Below are positions 43,106 through 51,186 of a stretch of 64,000 nucleotides of DNA, piece by piece. The stretch is taken from contig NZ_CP178861.1 in NCBI RefSeq assembly GCF_047344985.1, positions 2,976,001 through 3,040,000 of the forward strand, written 5' to 3'. Under the pieces are notes generated by a model. The model did no database searches, was not told where the DNA came from, and saw only the letters and a list, made by a program, of their open reading frames with translations. Source of the stretch: Bdellovibrio sp047344985. GTDB lineage: Bacteria > Bdellovibrionota > Bdellovibrionia > Bdellovibrionales > Bdellovibrionaceae. Position 1 is the stretch's first letter, and every line of letters begins with the position of its first letter. The position numbers were made by a program, and so were the translations under genes.

Positions 43106-43465
43106 ATGAAAACATTTGTTGCACTTGCCACTGTTCTTTTCGGTTTCAAAGCGATGGCGGCTTCTGAAGTTCTTCTTAACTGCAAAAATATCGATCAAGA
43201 CGATATCACTTCCGCGATTGTTCGCACTTACGAAGACCCTGCAAAAAAATTCTCTTTAGAGTTGGTTTTGACTTCTCCAAAAGGTGAAGTTCAATCTCTT
43301 GAAATTGATTCTGAAGATTACAATGAAGGTTGGATTGCTTTGCCTACTGATGATACGGCAGAACGCTATTTGACTCGCCAACAAGAAGGCTGGGAAATCT
43401 TCGGAACTATCGGACAAGTGAACTTCACGGCCGAAGCTCAATGTGAAGAGGCGCCGTTATACTAG
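43106..43465 (+). CDS. Small exported protein of unknown function
   Basis: A signal peptide (MKTFVALATVLFGFKAMA) is followed by about 100 residues of acidic, beta-rich sequence with two cysteines that could pair. No family is recognised. The AAAGGA ribosome binding site fits ATG 43106 best; ATG 43100 is an alternative. It is divergent from the S4 paralogue and followed by a palindromic repeat element. Confidence 0.65.
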   Translation: MKTFVALATVLFGFKAMAASEVLLNCKNIDQDDITSAIVRTYEDPAKKFSLELVLTSPKGEVQSLEIDSEDYNEGWIALPTDDTAERYLTRQQEGWEIFGTIGQVNFTAEAQCEEAPLY

Positions 43466-43495
43466 ATTGACAATCGAACGAAGTGAAAAAAATTA

Positions 43496-43594
43496 GGACG
43501 CGATAAAATGAGTTTTATCAAGGCGGGAGGAGGATGGCGTACTTCGAGTACGTCGACGACGACCAACGAAGAGAAAACTCATTTTACCGCGTCC
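43496..43594. repeat. 99-bp palindromic element (REP/MITE-like)
   Basis: Arms of 21 bp (GGACGCGATAAAATGAGTTTT at 43496-43516 and its near-perfect inverse at 43574-43594, one mismatch) flank a 57-bp centre. The centre has its own small palindrome, CGTACT-TCG-AGTACG. As RNA or single strand it would fold into a long cruciform. It lies between two convergent genes, 30 bp after the exported protein stop and 5 bp after the stop of a 38-aa minus-strand ORF. It looks like a dispersed intergenic repeat; copy number elsewhere is unknown. Confidence 0.75.
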
Positions 43595-43599
43595 GGGTC

Positions 43600-43716
43600 T
43601 TACCAGCTCGGTAGACGGCGACGGCGGTTGCGCTTGCGAACGGGAGCAGTTGTTCCTGTGCTCTCTTGATGTGTGTTCGTTGTTGGAGCCGTCGGGACTG
43701 TTTCTGTCTGCTTCAT
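43600..43716 (-). CDS. 38-residue arginine-rich small protein
   Basis: An ATG at 43716 has AAAGGAG 7 nt upstream, one of the best ribosome binding sites in the window. The 38-codon frame encodes a polar Thr/Pro-rich start (MKQTETVPTAPTTN) and a strongly basic end (VRKRNRRRRLPSW), then TAA. The basic tail suggests nucleic-acid or ribosome contact. The stop is 5 bp from the palindromic element. It is a candidate microprotein with no known family; a different, longer frame over the same region has no support. Confidence 0.6.
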   Translation of the reverse strand: MKQTETVPTAPTTNTHQESTGTTAPVRKRNRRRRLPSW

Positions 43717-43826
43717 AGCCGAACTCCTTTCGTGCTAGATTAAGAACTCCAGCTATTCTCTCAGAGAAGCAGGGCAGCAAGCGACGGTTTTAATATTAGT
43801 ATTGAGTTATGAAAACGGGTTGAGAA

Positions 43827-44264
43827 TCAAAATCGGCCTTTAAATAGGAACTTTACGACCCACAAGGGCCCTACGAGCAAATACTGTAAGTCTTTGAAAA
43901 ATGAAGGCTTTTTACCTTCGACCTTGTGCCCATAAAATTGTCCAAGCCAAGCCAAAACAAATATAATGATGAGCGGAAGCAGCGGATCTGTCACCTGGCG
44001 GAGTGCGTAAAAAAGGACATAACAGATCGCTAATTGTGCCAACATCACGACGAAAGGCTTGGGTCCCAAAGTAAAATACCATCCTAAAGCGATCGCGATC
44101 AGAATTTCACCGACACGCAAAGGTCCCAAACTGTACGGAATTAAAATCAAAAGACCGACGATAGAAAAGAAAATCAAAGGCACGCAAACCTTATGAATCC
44201 ACTGATTCGTGGGATGCTGGTGGCTTTCACCATACTCTGCAAACCATTGCTCCAGTGTTTTCAT
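43827..44264 (-). CDS. DUF962/Mpo1-like membrane protein
   Basis: The 145-residue product matches the YGL010w/Mpo1 family: an N-terminal HPTNQWIHKVCVPL with two histidines, four hydrophobic helices, and GQFYGHKVEGKKPSFF near residues 106-121 with the third histidine. Yeast Mpo1 is an Fe2+-dependent dioxygenase that alpha-oxidises 2-hydroxy fatty acids; bacterial members are less studied. ATG 44264 has GAGGTGATA upstream. It is 17 bp after cysE and is probably the last gene of the long operon. Confidence 0.85.
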   Translation of the reverse strand: MKTLEQWFAEYGESHQHPTNQWIHKVCVPLIFFSIVGLLILIPYSLGPLRVGEILIAIALGWYFTLGPKPFVVMLAQLAICYVLFYALRQVTDPLLPLIIIFVLAWLGQFYGHKVEGKKPSFFKDLQYLLVGPLWVVKFLFKGRF

Positions 44265-44281
44265 TATCACCTCGCGTGTTT

Positions 44282-44800
44282 TTATTTTTGCACGGCTAAC
44301 GGTCCCACCATCGTCGCACCTGGTGGCACATCTCTGACAACAACGGCGTTAGCACCAATCATCGCTCCGTCGCCAACTGTGATCGGACCTAAAACTTTCG
44401 CACCCGTTCCAATCAAGACTTTATTGCCTACAGTGGGATGACGTTTCACCGGATCAAATTTGAGTCCGCCCAACGTCACACCGTGAAAGATAATGCAATC
44501 ATCACCGATGACCGCTGTTTCACCGATCACCACCCCCATGCCGTGATCAATCACCAGGCGTTTTCCCACCGTGGCGCCTGGGTGAAGTTCAATCCCCGTG
44601 AGCAAACGAGAGATTTCAGCCACCAGTCGCGCTAAGAAATACCAATGATTTTTATAAAGAGCATGCGCGATTCTATGACAGAACAAAGCCTTCGGTCCCG
44701 GATACAAAATGGCGATCTCGATTAAAGATTTCGCCGCAGGGTCATAGTTTTTATAAGTGCGCAGAAGTTCCAGGATACGATCAATCATTGAGTTTCTCAT
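44282..44800 (-). CDS. cysE: Serine O-acetyltransferase
   Basis: The left-handed beta-helix acyltransferase pattern is clear: GIELHPGATVGKRLVIDHGMGVVIGE (start of the hexapeptide region, catalytic histidine in DHGMG near residue 85) and IFHGVTLGG near 102-110. It is the short (EpsC-like) form of 172 residues. It makes O-acetylserine for cysteine synthesis. Its start overlaps the yhaM end by about 20 bp. Its place at the end of a lipid-transport and cell-wall operon is unusual. Confidence 0.92.
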   Translation of the reverse strand: MRNSMIDRILELLRTYKNYDPAAKSLIEIAILYPGPKALFCHRIAHALYKNHWYFLARLVAEISRLLTGIELHPGATVGKRLVIDHGMGVVIGETAVIGDDCIIFHGVTLGGLKFDPVKRHPTVGNKVLIGTGAKVLGPITVGDGAMIGANAVVVRDVPPGATMVGPLAVQK

Positions 44801-45749
44801 TTAGGTCTTCAAGCAGGAAGTACCGATCAAAAAGTTCATTGTAGCGAGACCACTTTTCGCCCGAACCACGCTCGGCATCGACAATCGTTTTTAGTGTGCT
44901 CACTTTGCTGTCGAAATCATCCACCATGGCAACAACCATGGCTTCCAGGAATTTAGGTCTCTTCGGAGAACCATATTCCAACTTTCCATGATGACTTAGG
45001 ATAATATGCTTACAGATGTCACGCAGTTCTTCGTTAAATCCTAAAATGCGAGATGCCTTTTTATCTATCAATTCACAGGCAATCTGCATGTGACCGATCA
45101 AACGACCGCGATCCGTGTAAGAGATGCCATTATCGTAAGAAAGCTCCCACAGTTTTCCGATATCGTGAAAAATCCCGCCAAAGAGTAACAGATCGCGATT
45201 CAAAAATGGATAATGTGTACCCATGAAATCCATGATCTTGGAAATAGAAAGAATATGTTCCAGCAATCCACCAAGCCATGCATGGTGAATGGATTTTGCC
45301 GCCGGAGCCTTGAGCATCATCGGACGAATTTCTGGATCTTCCAAAGTATCGAGAACAAGCTGGCGCAGATGATCGTTTTTCATTGTGCGCACCAGTTGCA
45401 GCAACTCGACCATCATGTCTTCGGTGTTCTTAGAAGCCTTCGGAATAAAATCTTCAAAATTCACTGTCGCAGAATCTACGCGTTCCAGACGATGTACGAT
45501 CAATTGTTTGCGATTCTGGAAAATTTGCACCTGGCCTTTGATTTTTAAAACGTCGCCAACTTCAAATTCGCGGGCAAGTTCGTCCACGCGATCCCAAAGA
45601 CGCGCATCAATGCTTCCAGAAGAATCTCCCAGTTGCAGACCCATGAAGGGGCGACCATTTTTACCAACCCCCACTGTTTTTTCTTTCACGAGGTAACAAG
45701 AATCAACAGTGTCTTTGTCTTTAAGACTGTGAATACTTTGTCTTTCCAT
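44781..45749 (-). CDS. yhaM: YhaM-family 3'-5' exoribonuclease
   Basis: An N-terminal OB domain (FMGLQLGDSSGSIDARLWD, near 36-54) is followed by an HD phosphohydrolase domain with HHAWLGGLLEHILS (near 166-179) and FGGIFHDIGKL (near 203-213), the order of YhaM. The enzyme degrades RNA and some DNA from the 3' end. ATG 45749 overlaps the lipoprotein stop as TAATG. The 3' end overlaps cysE. Confidence 0.9.
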   Translation of the reverse strand: MERQSIHSLKDKDTVDSCYLVKEKTVGVGKNGRPFMGLQLGDSSGSIDARLWDRVDELAREFEVGDVLKIKGQVQIFQNRKQLIVHRLERVDSATVNFEDFIPKASKNTEDMMVELLQLVRTMKNDHLRQLVLDTLEDPEIRPMMLKAPAAKSIHHAWLGGLLEHILSISKIMDFMGTHYPFLNRDLLLFGGIFHDIGKLWELSYDNGISYTDRGRLIGHMQIACELIDKKASRILGFNEELRDICKHIILSHHGKLEYGSPKRPKFLEAMVVAMVDDFDSKVSTLKTIVDAERGSGEKWSRYNELFDRYFLLEDLNEKLND

Positions 45750-46444
45750 TAGGGCACCTCACAAAAAAGCGGCGTGTACTGAGAGTTTTTAAATGTCACT
45801 TGCGCAACGTGAATGTCACTACCTTGTTGAGCTGAAAATAAAAACGTCCCACCCAAAACACTTAAGTAGCGCTCTTGGGTGGTGTTGACTTTCAAACCTT
45901 CACCTTTCATTTCTTTCATGAAACGATCGGTGATATCAAAAAATTGATTGCAACCTGCTCCGAAGATTTTTTGCTCAATTCTTCTTTTGCGAGTGCCGCT
46001 GACGAACAAAACTTTTTTCGCAGTGGCTTTTTCAAAGGCCGGAAATTCAAAACCGACGTAGAAAGAGCCTCTTTGTCCCGTGATAAAGCGAGAAAGATCA
46101 ATCGTGCCGCCACCTTTTGGCAGAAGAATCTTAACGGCTTCACCTTCAACAATGCCGGGATTTTTTTGTACCAAAAATACTGTGACTTCAGAGAATAATA
46201 AATTCTTCGTTGAGGAGTGTTCTCCTCCGGCCGGAGCGCCGTGCTCCCCGCCTGCCGAAGGAGCGGCCTCTTCGTGCCCACCTGCGGACTTAAATTCAAG
46301 GGCGTCCCAAGCCTTCGCTGGGATTTTGATATCTTCTGCTAAGTCTTCGAATTTGATTTCTTGGTATTCTTCGACGTGATATCCAGGACTTCCCGTGCAG
46401 CCAACTAAGACCAAGAGCAAAAGGCTTATAGGCAACAAGTTCAT
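45749..46444 (-). CDS. Lipoprotein of unknown function with a His/Glu/Gly-rich linker
   Basis: The lipobox LLVLVGC sits near residue 16. After a short acidic region comes a low-complexity GGHEEAAPSAGGEHGAPAGG linker (near 55-75) with several histidines, a possible metal-binding or flexible spacer. The C-terminal 150 residues are beta-rich with two cysteines (GAGCNQFFDI and LFCEVP) and unknown. ATG 46444 overlaps the TPR gene stop (TGATG). Its place next to mlaD-type genes suggests an envelope accessory role. Confidence 0.7.
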   Translation of the reverse strand: MNLLPISLLLLVLVGCTGSPGYHVEEYQEIKFEDLAEDIKIPAKAWDALEFKSAGGHEEAAPSAGGEHGAPAGGEHSSTKNLLFSEVTVFLVQKNPGIVEGEAVKILLPKGGGTIDLSRFITGQRGSFYVGFEFPAFEKATAKKVLFVSGTRKRRIEQKIFGAGCNQFFDITDRFMKEMKGEGLKVNTTQERYLSVLGGTFLFSAQQGSDIHVAQVTFKNSQYTPLFCEVP

Positions 46445-48222
46445 CACTCGTACTCCAGTTGATCCCTCAACTCTAATAACGGTAAGAAGTTAGGTTCCGA
46501 TTGCAGACCCGCGCGAACATAGTCGTACGCTTTCGTGCGATCGTTATTACGCATTACCACCCAAGCCAATCCATACAGAGCGACGGCGTTCTTTGGATCT
46601 TGATTGTAAACTTGCGTATAGGCATTTTGAGCGCAACTGATATCTTGGGTATTAATACAGATATCGCCCAACAAAAGGTTCTTTACGGACAAGGTTTGCA
46701 GCTCTGGCATTTTCAAAATTGTCGTGGCTTCCGGAAGACGACCTATTTTTGCTAAATAACTTGCCTGAGTTGCCAGCACATAAGGATCTTTCGGAGCTTC
46801 TGCCAAAGCTTCTTGCAAAAGTTTAGCGGCATCAGAGTCACGATTGACTTCCATTAAGCACACGGCACGCAAAGCTTTTAGTTCCGGATGCGGATTTTGT
46901 TTTTGATAAACTTCCGCGCAGTATTTCTCTAGATAATCCCACTGAGTGAAACGCCACTCCACATGTAAAGGATGCGTGTAGTTGCGCGCCTGTCCCGGCA
47001 TTTGATTAAGAAATTGGACTACCGATTGATTCACACCATCGACATCGCCCAAAATACTTTGCGCATAAACCACAAACAACAAGAGTTCCTGGCGCAAATA
47101 ACCTGTTTTTTGAACGTTGGCTTTAATATCGCGAATCAAAGATTGCAAAGCATTGGAGTCTGAATTCGCTTTTGCGTATTCAACAGTTGAAAGAGCGCGA
47201 CCAAAAAGAGCCAAAACAGATTGCGGATTTTTGCGATAAATCGCATCGAAATCACGCATGGCCTCGCCATAATTTCCTTTTTTCTGCTGGATGATCGCAA
47301 GGTTCAACAACGCCGAAACGTTGAAGGGCTCATGTCCGATCGCTTTTTGCAAAGTATCTTCGGCTTGTTTTAAATCCCCGTCCATCATGTAAGAAACGGC
47401 GATGCCCAGATAAGCATCTACGATCTCCGCACGACTGCGACCTTCCTGGACAAGGGCACGCTCCAAAATTCTTCGTCCCATCAAGCTTTGACGGTCTTCG
47501 GAAATAAGTACGGATGCCATTTGCACTTGAGATTCCGCATCGGGTTCTTTAAGTTTTGTGGCCTTGAGATAAGCCTGCAAAGACTTCTCGTAAAGCCCCA
47601 AAGTTTTATAGCGAATCGCCTGATTCATGAGTTCGTCATAACCCATGCTTTTCTTTTTATCTTTTTGCGAAAGTCCAAAGATCACAACACCGGCTACCGC
47701 AATGGCCGCTACAATCATGCTCCAACGAAGAACGTTGGATTTCTGACGAAGCTTTCCTTGAAGACGCGTATCTCCTGTTGCTCCGTAACTTTTTGCAGCT
47801 GCCGGTGCAGCTACAGAACGAGTGCTTACAGGTTCCGCCACTGGCGTTACGTCTTTCATCGCATCACGTTGCACTGGCGGTGGAGTCAGATCCAAATTCG
47901 GAGGCACTGGTGTTGGCGTTAAATCATCCGTCATATGAATAACATCAGTGCGCGTGATCGCCGTGTGTTGGGCGATCGACTGAGTCATTGTCTGTTCAGA
48001 ATGAGAATCTTGTTCTTCGCGGATGTTTTTAACGATATCCATGAAAAGTTTGTTTTCGCGGATATAACTCCAGCGGCCTTCCGGCTGACGAACTTCATCG
48101 ATGATCGAGATTTGTTTTGTACGAAGATGTTCCGTGACTTCAGCTAACGTAAACGGACCGAGAATCCTTGTTGAGGATTTAACCAACCAATTTTTCTCGG
48201 TGCTGCTTACATCCGCTGTCAT
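46444..48222 (-). CDS. GYF_2, transmembrane and TPR-repeat protein
   Basis: The N-terminal 60 residues form a GYF_2-like module (WLVKSSTRILGPFTLAEVTE). A proline-rich stretch (near 95-125) is followed by a single transmembrane helix (LRWSMIVAAIAVAGVVIFGL, near 165-185). The C-terminal 400 residues are TPR repeats, with MNQAIRYKTLGLYEKSLQAY and EPFNVSALLNLAIIQQKKGN as examples, and are expected outside the cytoplasm. It starts 2 bp after mlaD, so it likely belongs to the lipid-transport machine as a scaffold. GYF_2 modules bind proline-rich partners. Confidence 0.8.
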   Translation of the reverse strand: MTADVSSTEKNWLVKSSTRILGPFTLAEVTEHLRTKQISIIDEVRQPEGRWSYIRENKLFMDIVKNIREEQDSHSEQTMTQSIAQHTAITRTDVIHMTDDLTPTPVPPNLDLTPPPVQRDAMKDVTPVAEPVSTRSVAAPAAAKSYGATGDTRLQGKLRQKSNVLRWSMIVAAIAVAGVVIFGLSQKDKKKSMGYDELMNQAIRYKTLGLYEKSLQAYLKATKLKEPDAESQVQMASVLISEDRQSLMGRRILERALVQEGRSRAEIVDAYLGIAVSYMMDGDLKQAEDTLQKAIGHEPFNVSALLNLAIIQQKKGNYGEAMRDFDAIYRKNPQSVLALFGRALSTVEYAKANSDSNALQSLIRDIKANVQKTGYLRQELLLFVVYAQSILGDVDGVNQSVVQFLNQMPGQARNYTHPLHVEWRFTQWDYLEKYCAEVYQKQNPHPELKALRAVCLMEVNRDSDAAKLLQEALAEAPKDPYVLATQASYLAKIGRLPEATTILKMPELQTLSVKNLLLGDICINTQDISCAQNAYTQVYNQDPKNAVALYGLAWVVMRNNDRTKAYDYVRAGLQSEPNFLPLLELRDQLEYE

Positions 48223-48224
48223 AC

Positions 48225-49595
48225 TTAGAATGGTGCCTTCGTTAAGAGAAGTTTAAGATCGTCGTTCGTAAGGAAAAGTCCCGCGCCCAAATAACCGGAT
48301 CTTGCATTCGCTTTATCGAAGGCATCATTAATACCGCCGGTAATGTAAATACCGCGATACAAAGTATAAGAAAGAGAGCTTCGGACATTTGTTTTACTAA
48401 AGTCGAAAGCTTCCATCGTGAATTTCAATTTGCGACGGAAGAAGAAGTAATCAATACCAAATCCACCGGAATTCTCGATCAAACCACCCTTCAGTGTCAG
48501 ATCCCAGAAGTTCTTCGCAAAGAGCACTGTGAATTTGATTTTGTTCTGATAAGTTTTAACTTCCGTATAATCAGAAGGAGCACCGCCGCCCGTTCCTGTC
48601 ACCTGTGTGCGAGTCGTTTCAACCACACCGGCCGGATCATCCACCACAGCGATATAGTAATAACGATCTAGACCCGGTTGGATTTGCACTCCGATATAAG
48701 ATTTCGTTTTACCAACATCACCTAAGTATTCCGCTCTGAAATCAAATGCGGTTTGGATTCTTGTCGCGGTATCAAGCATTCCGCTAAGGCCGTCAATGGC
48801 TGAAGACACGTTTTCGGCCGTTTGCTCATCGCTGACAAGCTTACCGATAGCGCCTTCACCTTTATTGATTTTAGAGGTGATCTCGTCCAGGTTTTTAACT
48901 GAATTCGACAAGCGCTTCCAAGTTTCTTTCAAACCTGTTTCGCTCTTATCATTCATAACTTCTTTAAGAGATGTCGTGATGCTGTGAACGTCGTCAACGA
49001 TGTCACCGATTTTATCTTTGTTCTCGGTTGTCATCTGGGCCAGATCGCCCGTGAGTGTTTCGATATTCTTAACGATACGACCTAAGATATGTTTACGGGT
49101 TCCATCTTCGGAAGTCGCCTCTTGAAGATTTTTGGCAACTTCTTTCAGTGATGTCGTCACTTCGGAAACTTGAGTCATCAAGTTATCCAGAGACCCGCCG
49201 TCTTTCACAGTTAAGATCTGCGCGTTGTCTTCTAAAGGAGGATCTGTTGGTGAGCCCGGATAAACTTCGACGTGCTTGTCACCCAAGATCCCCTGTGCTT
49301 TCACTTCCACCGACGCTGATGTAGTTAGAGCCACATCGGATTTAACAGTGATATCAATACGGGCTTTGCCATCTTGAAGTGTGATGTTTTTAATCACACC
49401 GACTGGGATACCTGCGGAACGAACTGCGGAGTTTTTAACAAGACCACCGGCATTGGGAAGAAGAAACCAGGCTTTTTTTGAACGACCAAGATAGGATGGA
49501 TCATCGCTCACTCGCATGGACATGATAGCGATCAAAGATCCCACCACGATCACTAAGACACCTACTTTAAACTCTGCAGCGCGAAGCCAATTCAT
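48225..49595 (-). CDS. mlaD: MCE/MlaD-family protein with a long C-terminal extension
   Basis: A single N-terminal membrane helix (FKVGVLVIVVGSLIAI) leads into an MCE domain (LLPNAGGLVKNSAVRSAGIPVGVI near 45-68; GILGDKHVEVYPG near 105-118). After it come about 170 residues of coiled-coil-like sequence (EVAKNLQEAT, VKNLDEITSKI), then about 150 beta-rich residues (YIGVQIQPGLDRYYYIAVVDD through YTLYRGIYITGG). MlaD-type proteins pass phospholipids between membranes. The long extension may bridge the periplasm. ATG 49595 overlaps the mlaF stop (ATGA). Confidence 0.88.
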   Translation of the reverse strand: MNWLRAAEFKVGVLVIVVGSLIAIMSMRVSDDPSYLGRSKKAWFLLPNAGGLVKNSAVRSAGIPVGVIKNITLQDGKARIDITVKSDVALTTSASVEVKAQGILGDKHVEVYPGSPTDPPLEDNAQILTVKDGGSLDNLMTQVSEVTTSLKEVAKNLQEATSEDGTRKHILGRIVKNIETLTGDLAQMTTENKDKIGDIVDDVHSITTSLKEVMNDKSETGLKETWKRLSNSVKNLDEITSKINKGEGAIGKLVSDEQTAENVSSAIDGLSGMLDTATRIQTAFDFRAEYLGDVGKTKSYIGVQIQPGLDRYYYIAVVDDPAGVVETTRTQVTGTGGGAPSDYTEVKTYQNKIKFTVLFAKNFWDLTLKGGLIENSGGFGIDYFFFRRKLKFTMEAFDFSKTNVRSSLSYTLYRGIYITGGINDAFDKANARSGYLGAGLFLTNDDLKLLLTKAPF

Positions 49596-50356
49596 TGATG
49601 TTTCATCCCTTTATTCACGAATTTCTTTACCAGCTCGATGTCCGTGTTAAAGAAATCCTCTGGAGTACCAAATAATAGAACCCGGCCACTATCCAACATC
49701 GCAATATGGTCGGCAATCCTAAACGCGGCGGCTAAGTCATGGGACACCATGATAGACGTCGTGCCTTCTCTTAATTTATGCGTACTCAGAATCAAATTAT
49801 CCACCATTTCCGTCAGAATGGGATCTAAACCCGTGGTCGGCTCATCATAGATCAAGATTTCTGGATCTAGGGCGAGAGCTCGAGCTAGACCGGTTCTCTT
49901 CTGCATTCCCCCGGAAATCTGGCTTGGTAGTTTGTTAAAATGTTTGGCCTCCAAACCGACTTGCAGAAGTTTTTCTTCCGCTATACGAAGGACCTGTGCC
50001 TCTTTCAAATCACGACGATGTTCAAAAAGAGGAAAACAAACATTTTCTAGAACCGTCATATCGTCAAACAACGCTGCCGATTGAAAAAGCACTCCGAAGT
50101 TGCAGCGAAATTTGGTCAGTTCGTCTTCAGACAATTTACTGATGTCCGTTCCTAAAACTTCCACCGTGCCTGAAGTCGGCTTGAAAAGACCGAGCAAGTG
50201 TTTCAGCATCACGCTTTTTCCCGTCCCGGAAAAACCAATGATCGCCGTCAAACTTCCTTTGGGAATTTCCAAGTTGATCCCCTTAAGGATGAACTCTTTT
50301 CCCCCATCGAAAGATTTTTTCACGTCACGAAGTGAGACTGCGGATTCAACACTCAT
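49592..50356 (-). CDS. mlaF: ABC ATP-binding protein of the MCE lipid transporter
   Basis: All ABC motifs are present: Walker A GFSGTGKSVMLKHLLGL (near 42-58), signature QISGGMQKRTGLARALA (near 147-163) and Walker B ILIYDEPTTGLDP (near 167-179). ISGGMQKR is typical of MlaF. It energises the MlaE permease. ATG 50356 overlaps the mlaE stop; a GTG one codon before is an alternative. Confidence 0.93.
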   Translation of the reverse strand: MSVESAVSLRDVKKSFDGGKEFILKGINLEIPKGSLTAIIGFSGTGKSVMLKHLLGLFKPTSGTVEVLGTDISKLSEDELTKFRCNFGVLFQSAALFDDMTVLENVCFPLFEHRRDLKEAQVLRIAEEKLLQVGLEAKHFNKLPSQISGGMQKRTGLARALALDPEILIYDEPTTGLDPILTEMVDNLILSTHKLREGTTSIMVSHDLAAAFRIADHIAMLDSGRVLLFGTPEDFFNTDIELVKKFVNKGMKHQ

Positions 50357-51186
50357 CACGAAATTCCCATCACGTTGTAGTAGAAACGAATCAAGTTGGT
50401 TACGAAGTAATCAAGAATAATGATGCCGACCATGCTTTGCACGACGCCTTGGTTTGTGGCATCACCCACACCTTTTGCTCCGCCCGTCGTATTAAAACCA
50501 CGGAAAGTGCAAATCACCGCGAAGTAAATTCCAAAGACCATGCCTTTGAAAAGACCTTCGTTGATGTGTTTGACCTCGATAAAATCCGCGATCTTTTGCC
50601 AGAATACGGCTTCATCCAACTGCACGAGTTTCACGCAAAGGAAGTAACTTCCCAGCATCGCGACGAAATCAAAAACGGCGACCAGCAAAGGCATGCAAAT
50701 CACAGCGGCCACAATACGTGGAGAGATCAAATACTGTTTTGTATTCACACCCATCACGTCAAGCGCATCGATTTGTTCATTTACGCGCATGGTTCCCAAA
50801 CGTGCCGCCATTGCTCCACCTGCGCGTGCAGCAACAATAAGACCTGTCAAAACCGGGCCCAATTCACGTGTGATACCCAGAGCCACTGTAGGGCCCACCA
50901 TGTTCACAGCATTGAAAAGTTTAAAGCCCAAATAAAGTTGGAACGATAGAGCCAACCCAGTGAAAATTCCTGTCAGACAAATAATACCGATGGATTGATT
51001 GCCGACGAATTCCATATGACGAATGATTTCAGGAAAGCGTGAAGGCTTTGCGAAAATCAAACGCACACTTTCGTTAAAAAATAAAACCACGCGCCCAGTT
51101 TCAGTGATCACACCGCGGGTCATTTTCAAGGCAAAGGCGCCGACTCCCGAAATAAAGCTGAATATATTGTGTGATGCAGTTTCCAC
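50356..51186 (-). CDS. mlaE: MlaE-family permease
   Basis: The 276-residue integral membrane protein shows the MlaE signature: ELGPVLTGLIVAARAGGAMAARLGTMRVNEQIDAL near residues 138-172 and GADT-like GGAKGVGDATNQGVV near 246-260. It forms the membrane channel of the ABC-MCE transporter with MlaF and MlaD. Its ATG overlaps the alr stop by one base. Confidence 0.93.
   Translation of the reverse strand: METASHNIFSFISGVGAFALKMTRGVITETGRVVLFFNESVRLIFAKPSRFPEIIRHMEFVGNQSIGIICLTGIFTGLALSFQLYLGFKLFNAVNMVGPTVALGITRELGPVLTGLIVAARAGGAMAARLGTMRVNEQIDALDVMGVNTKQYLISPRIVAAVICMPLLVAVFDFVAMLGSYFLCVKLVQLDEAVFWQKIADFIEVKHINEGLFKGMVFGIYFAVICTFRGFNTTGGAKGVGDATNQGVVQSMVGIIILDYFVTNLIRFYYNVMGIS

Noticed and set aside
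43493..43780. A 95-codon minus-strand frame over the palindrome
   Set aside because: It lacks a good ribosome binding site, reads through the repeat element and overlaps the better supported 38-codon frame.
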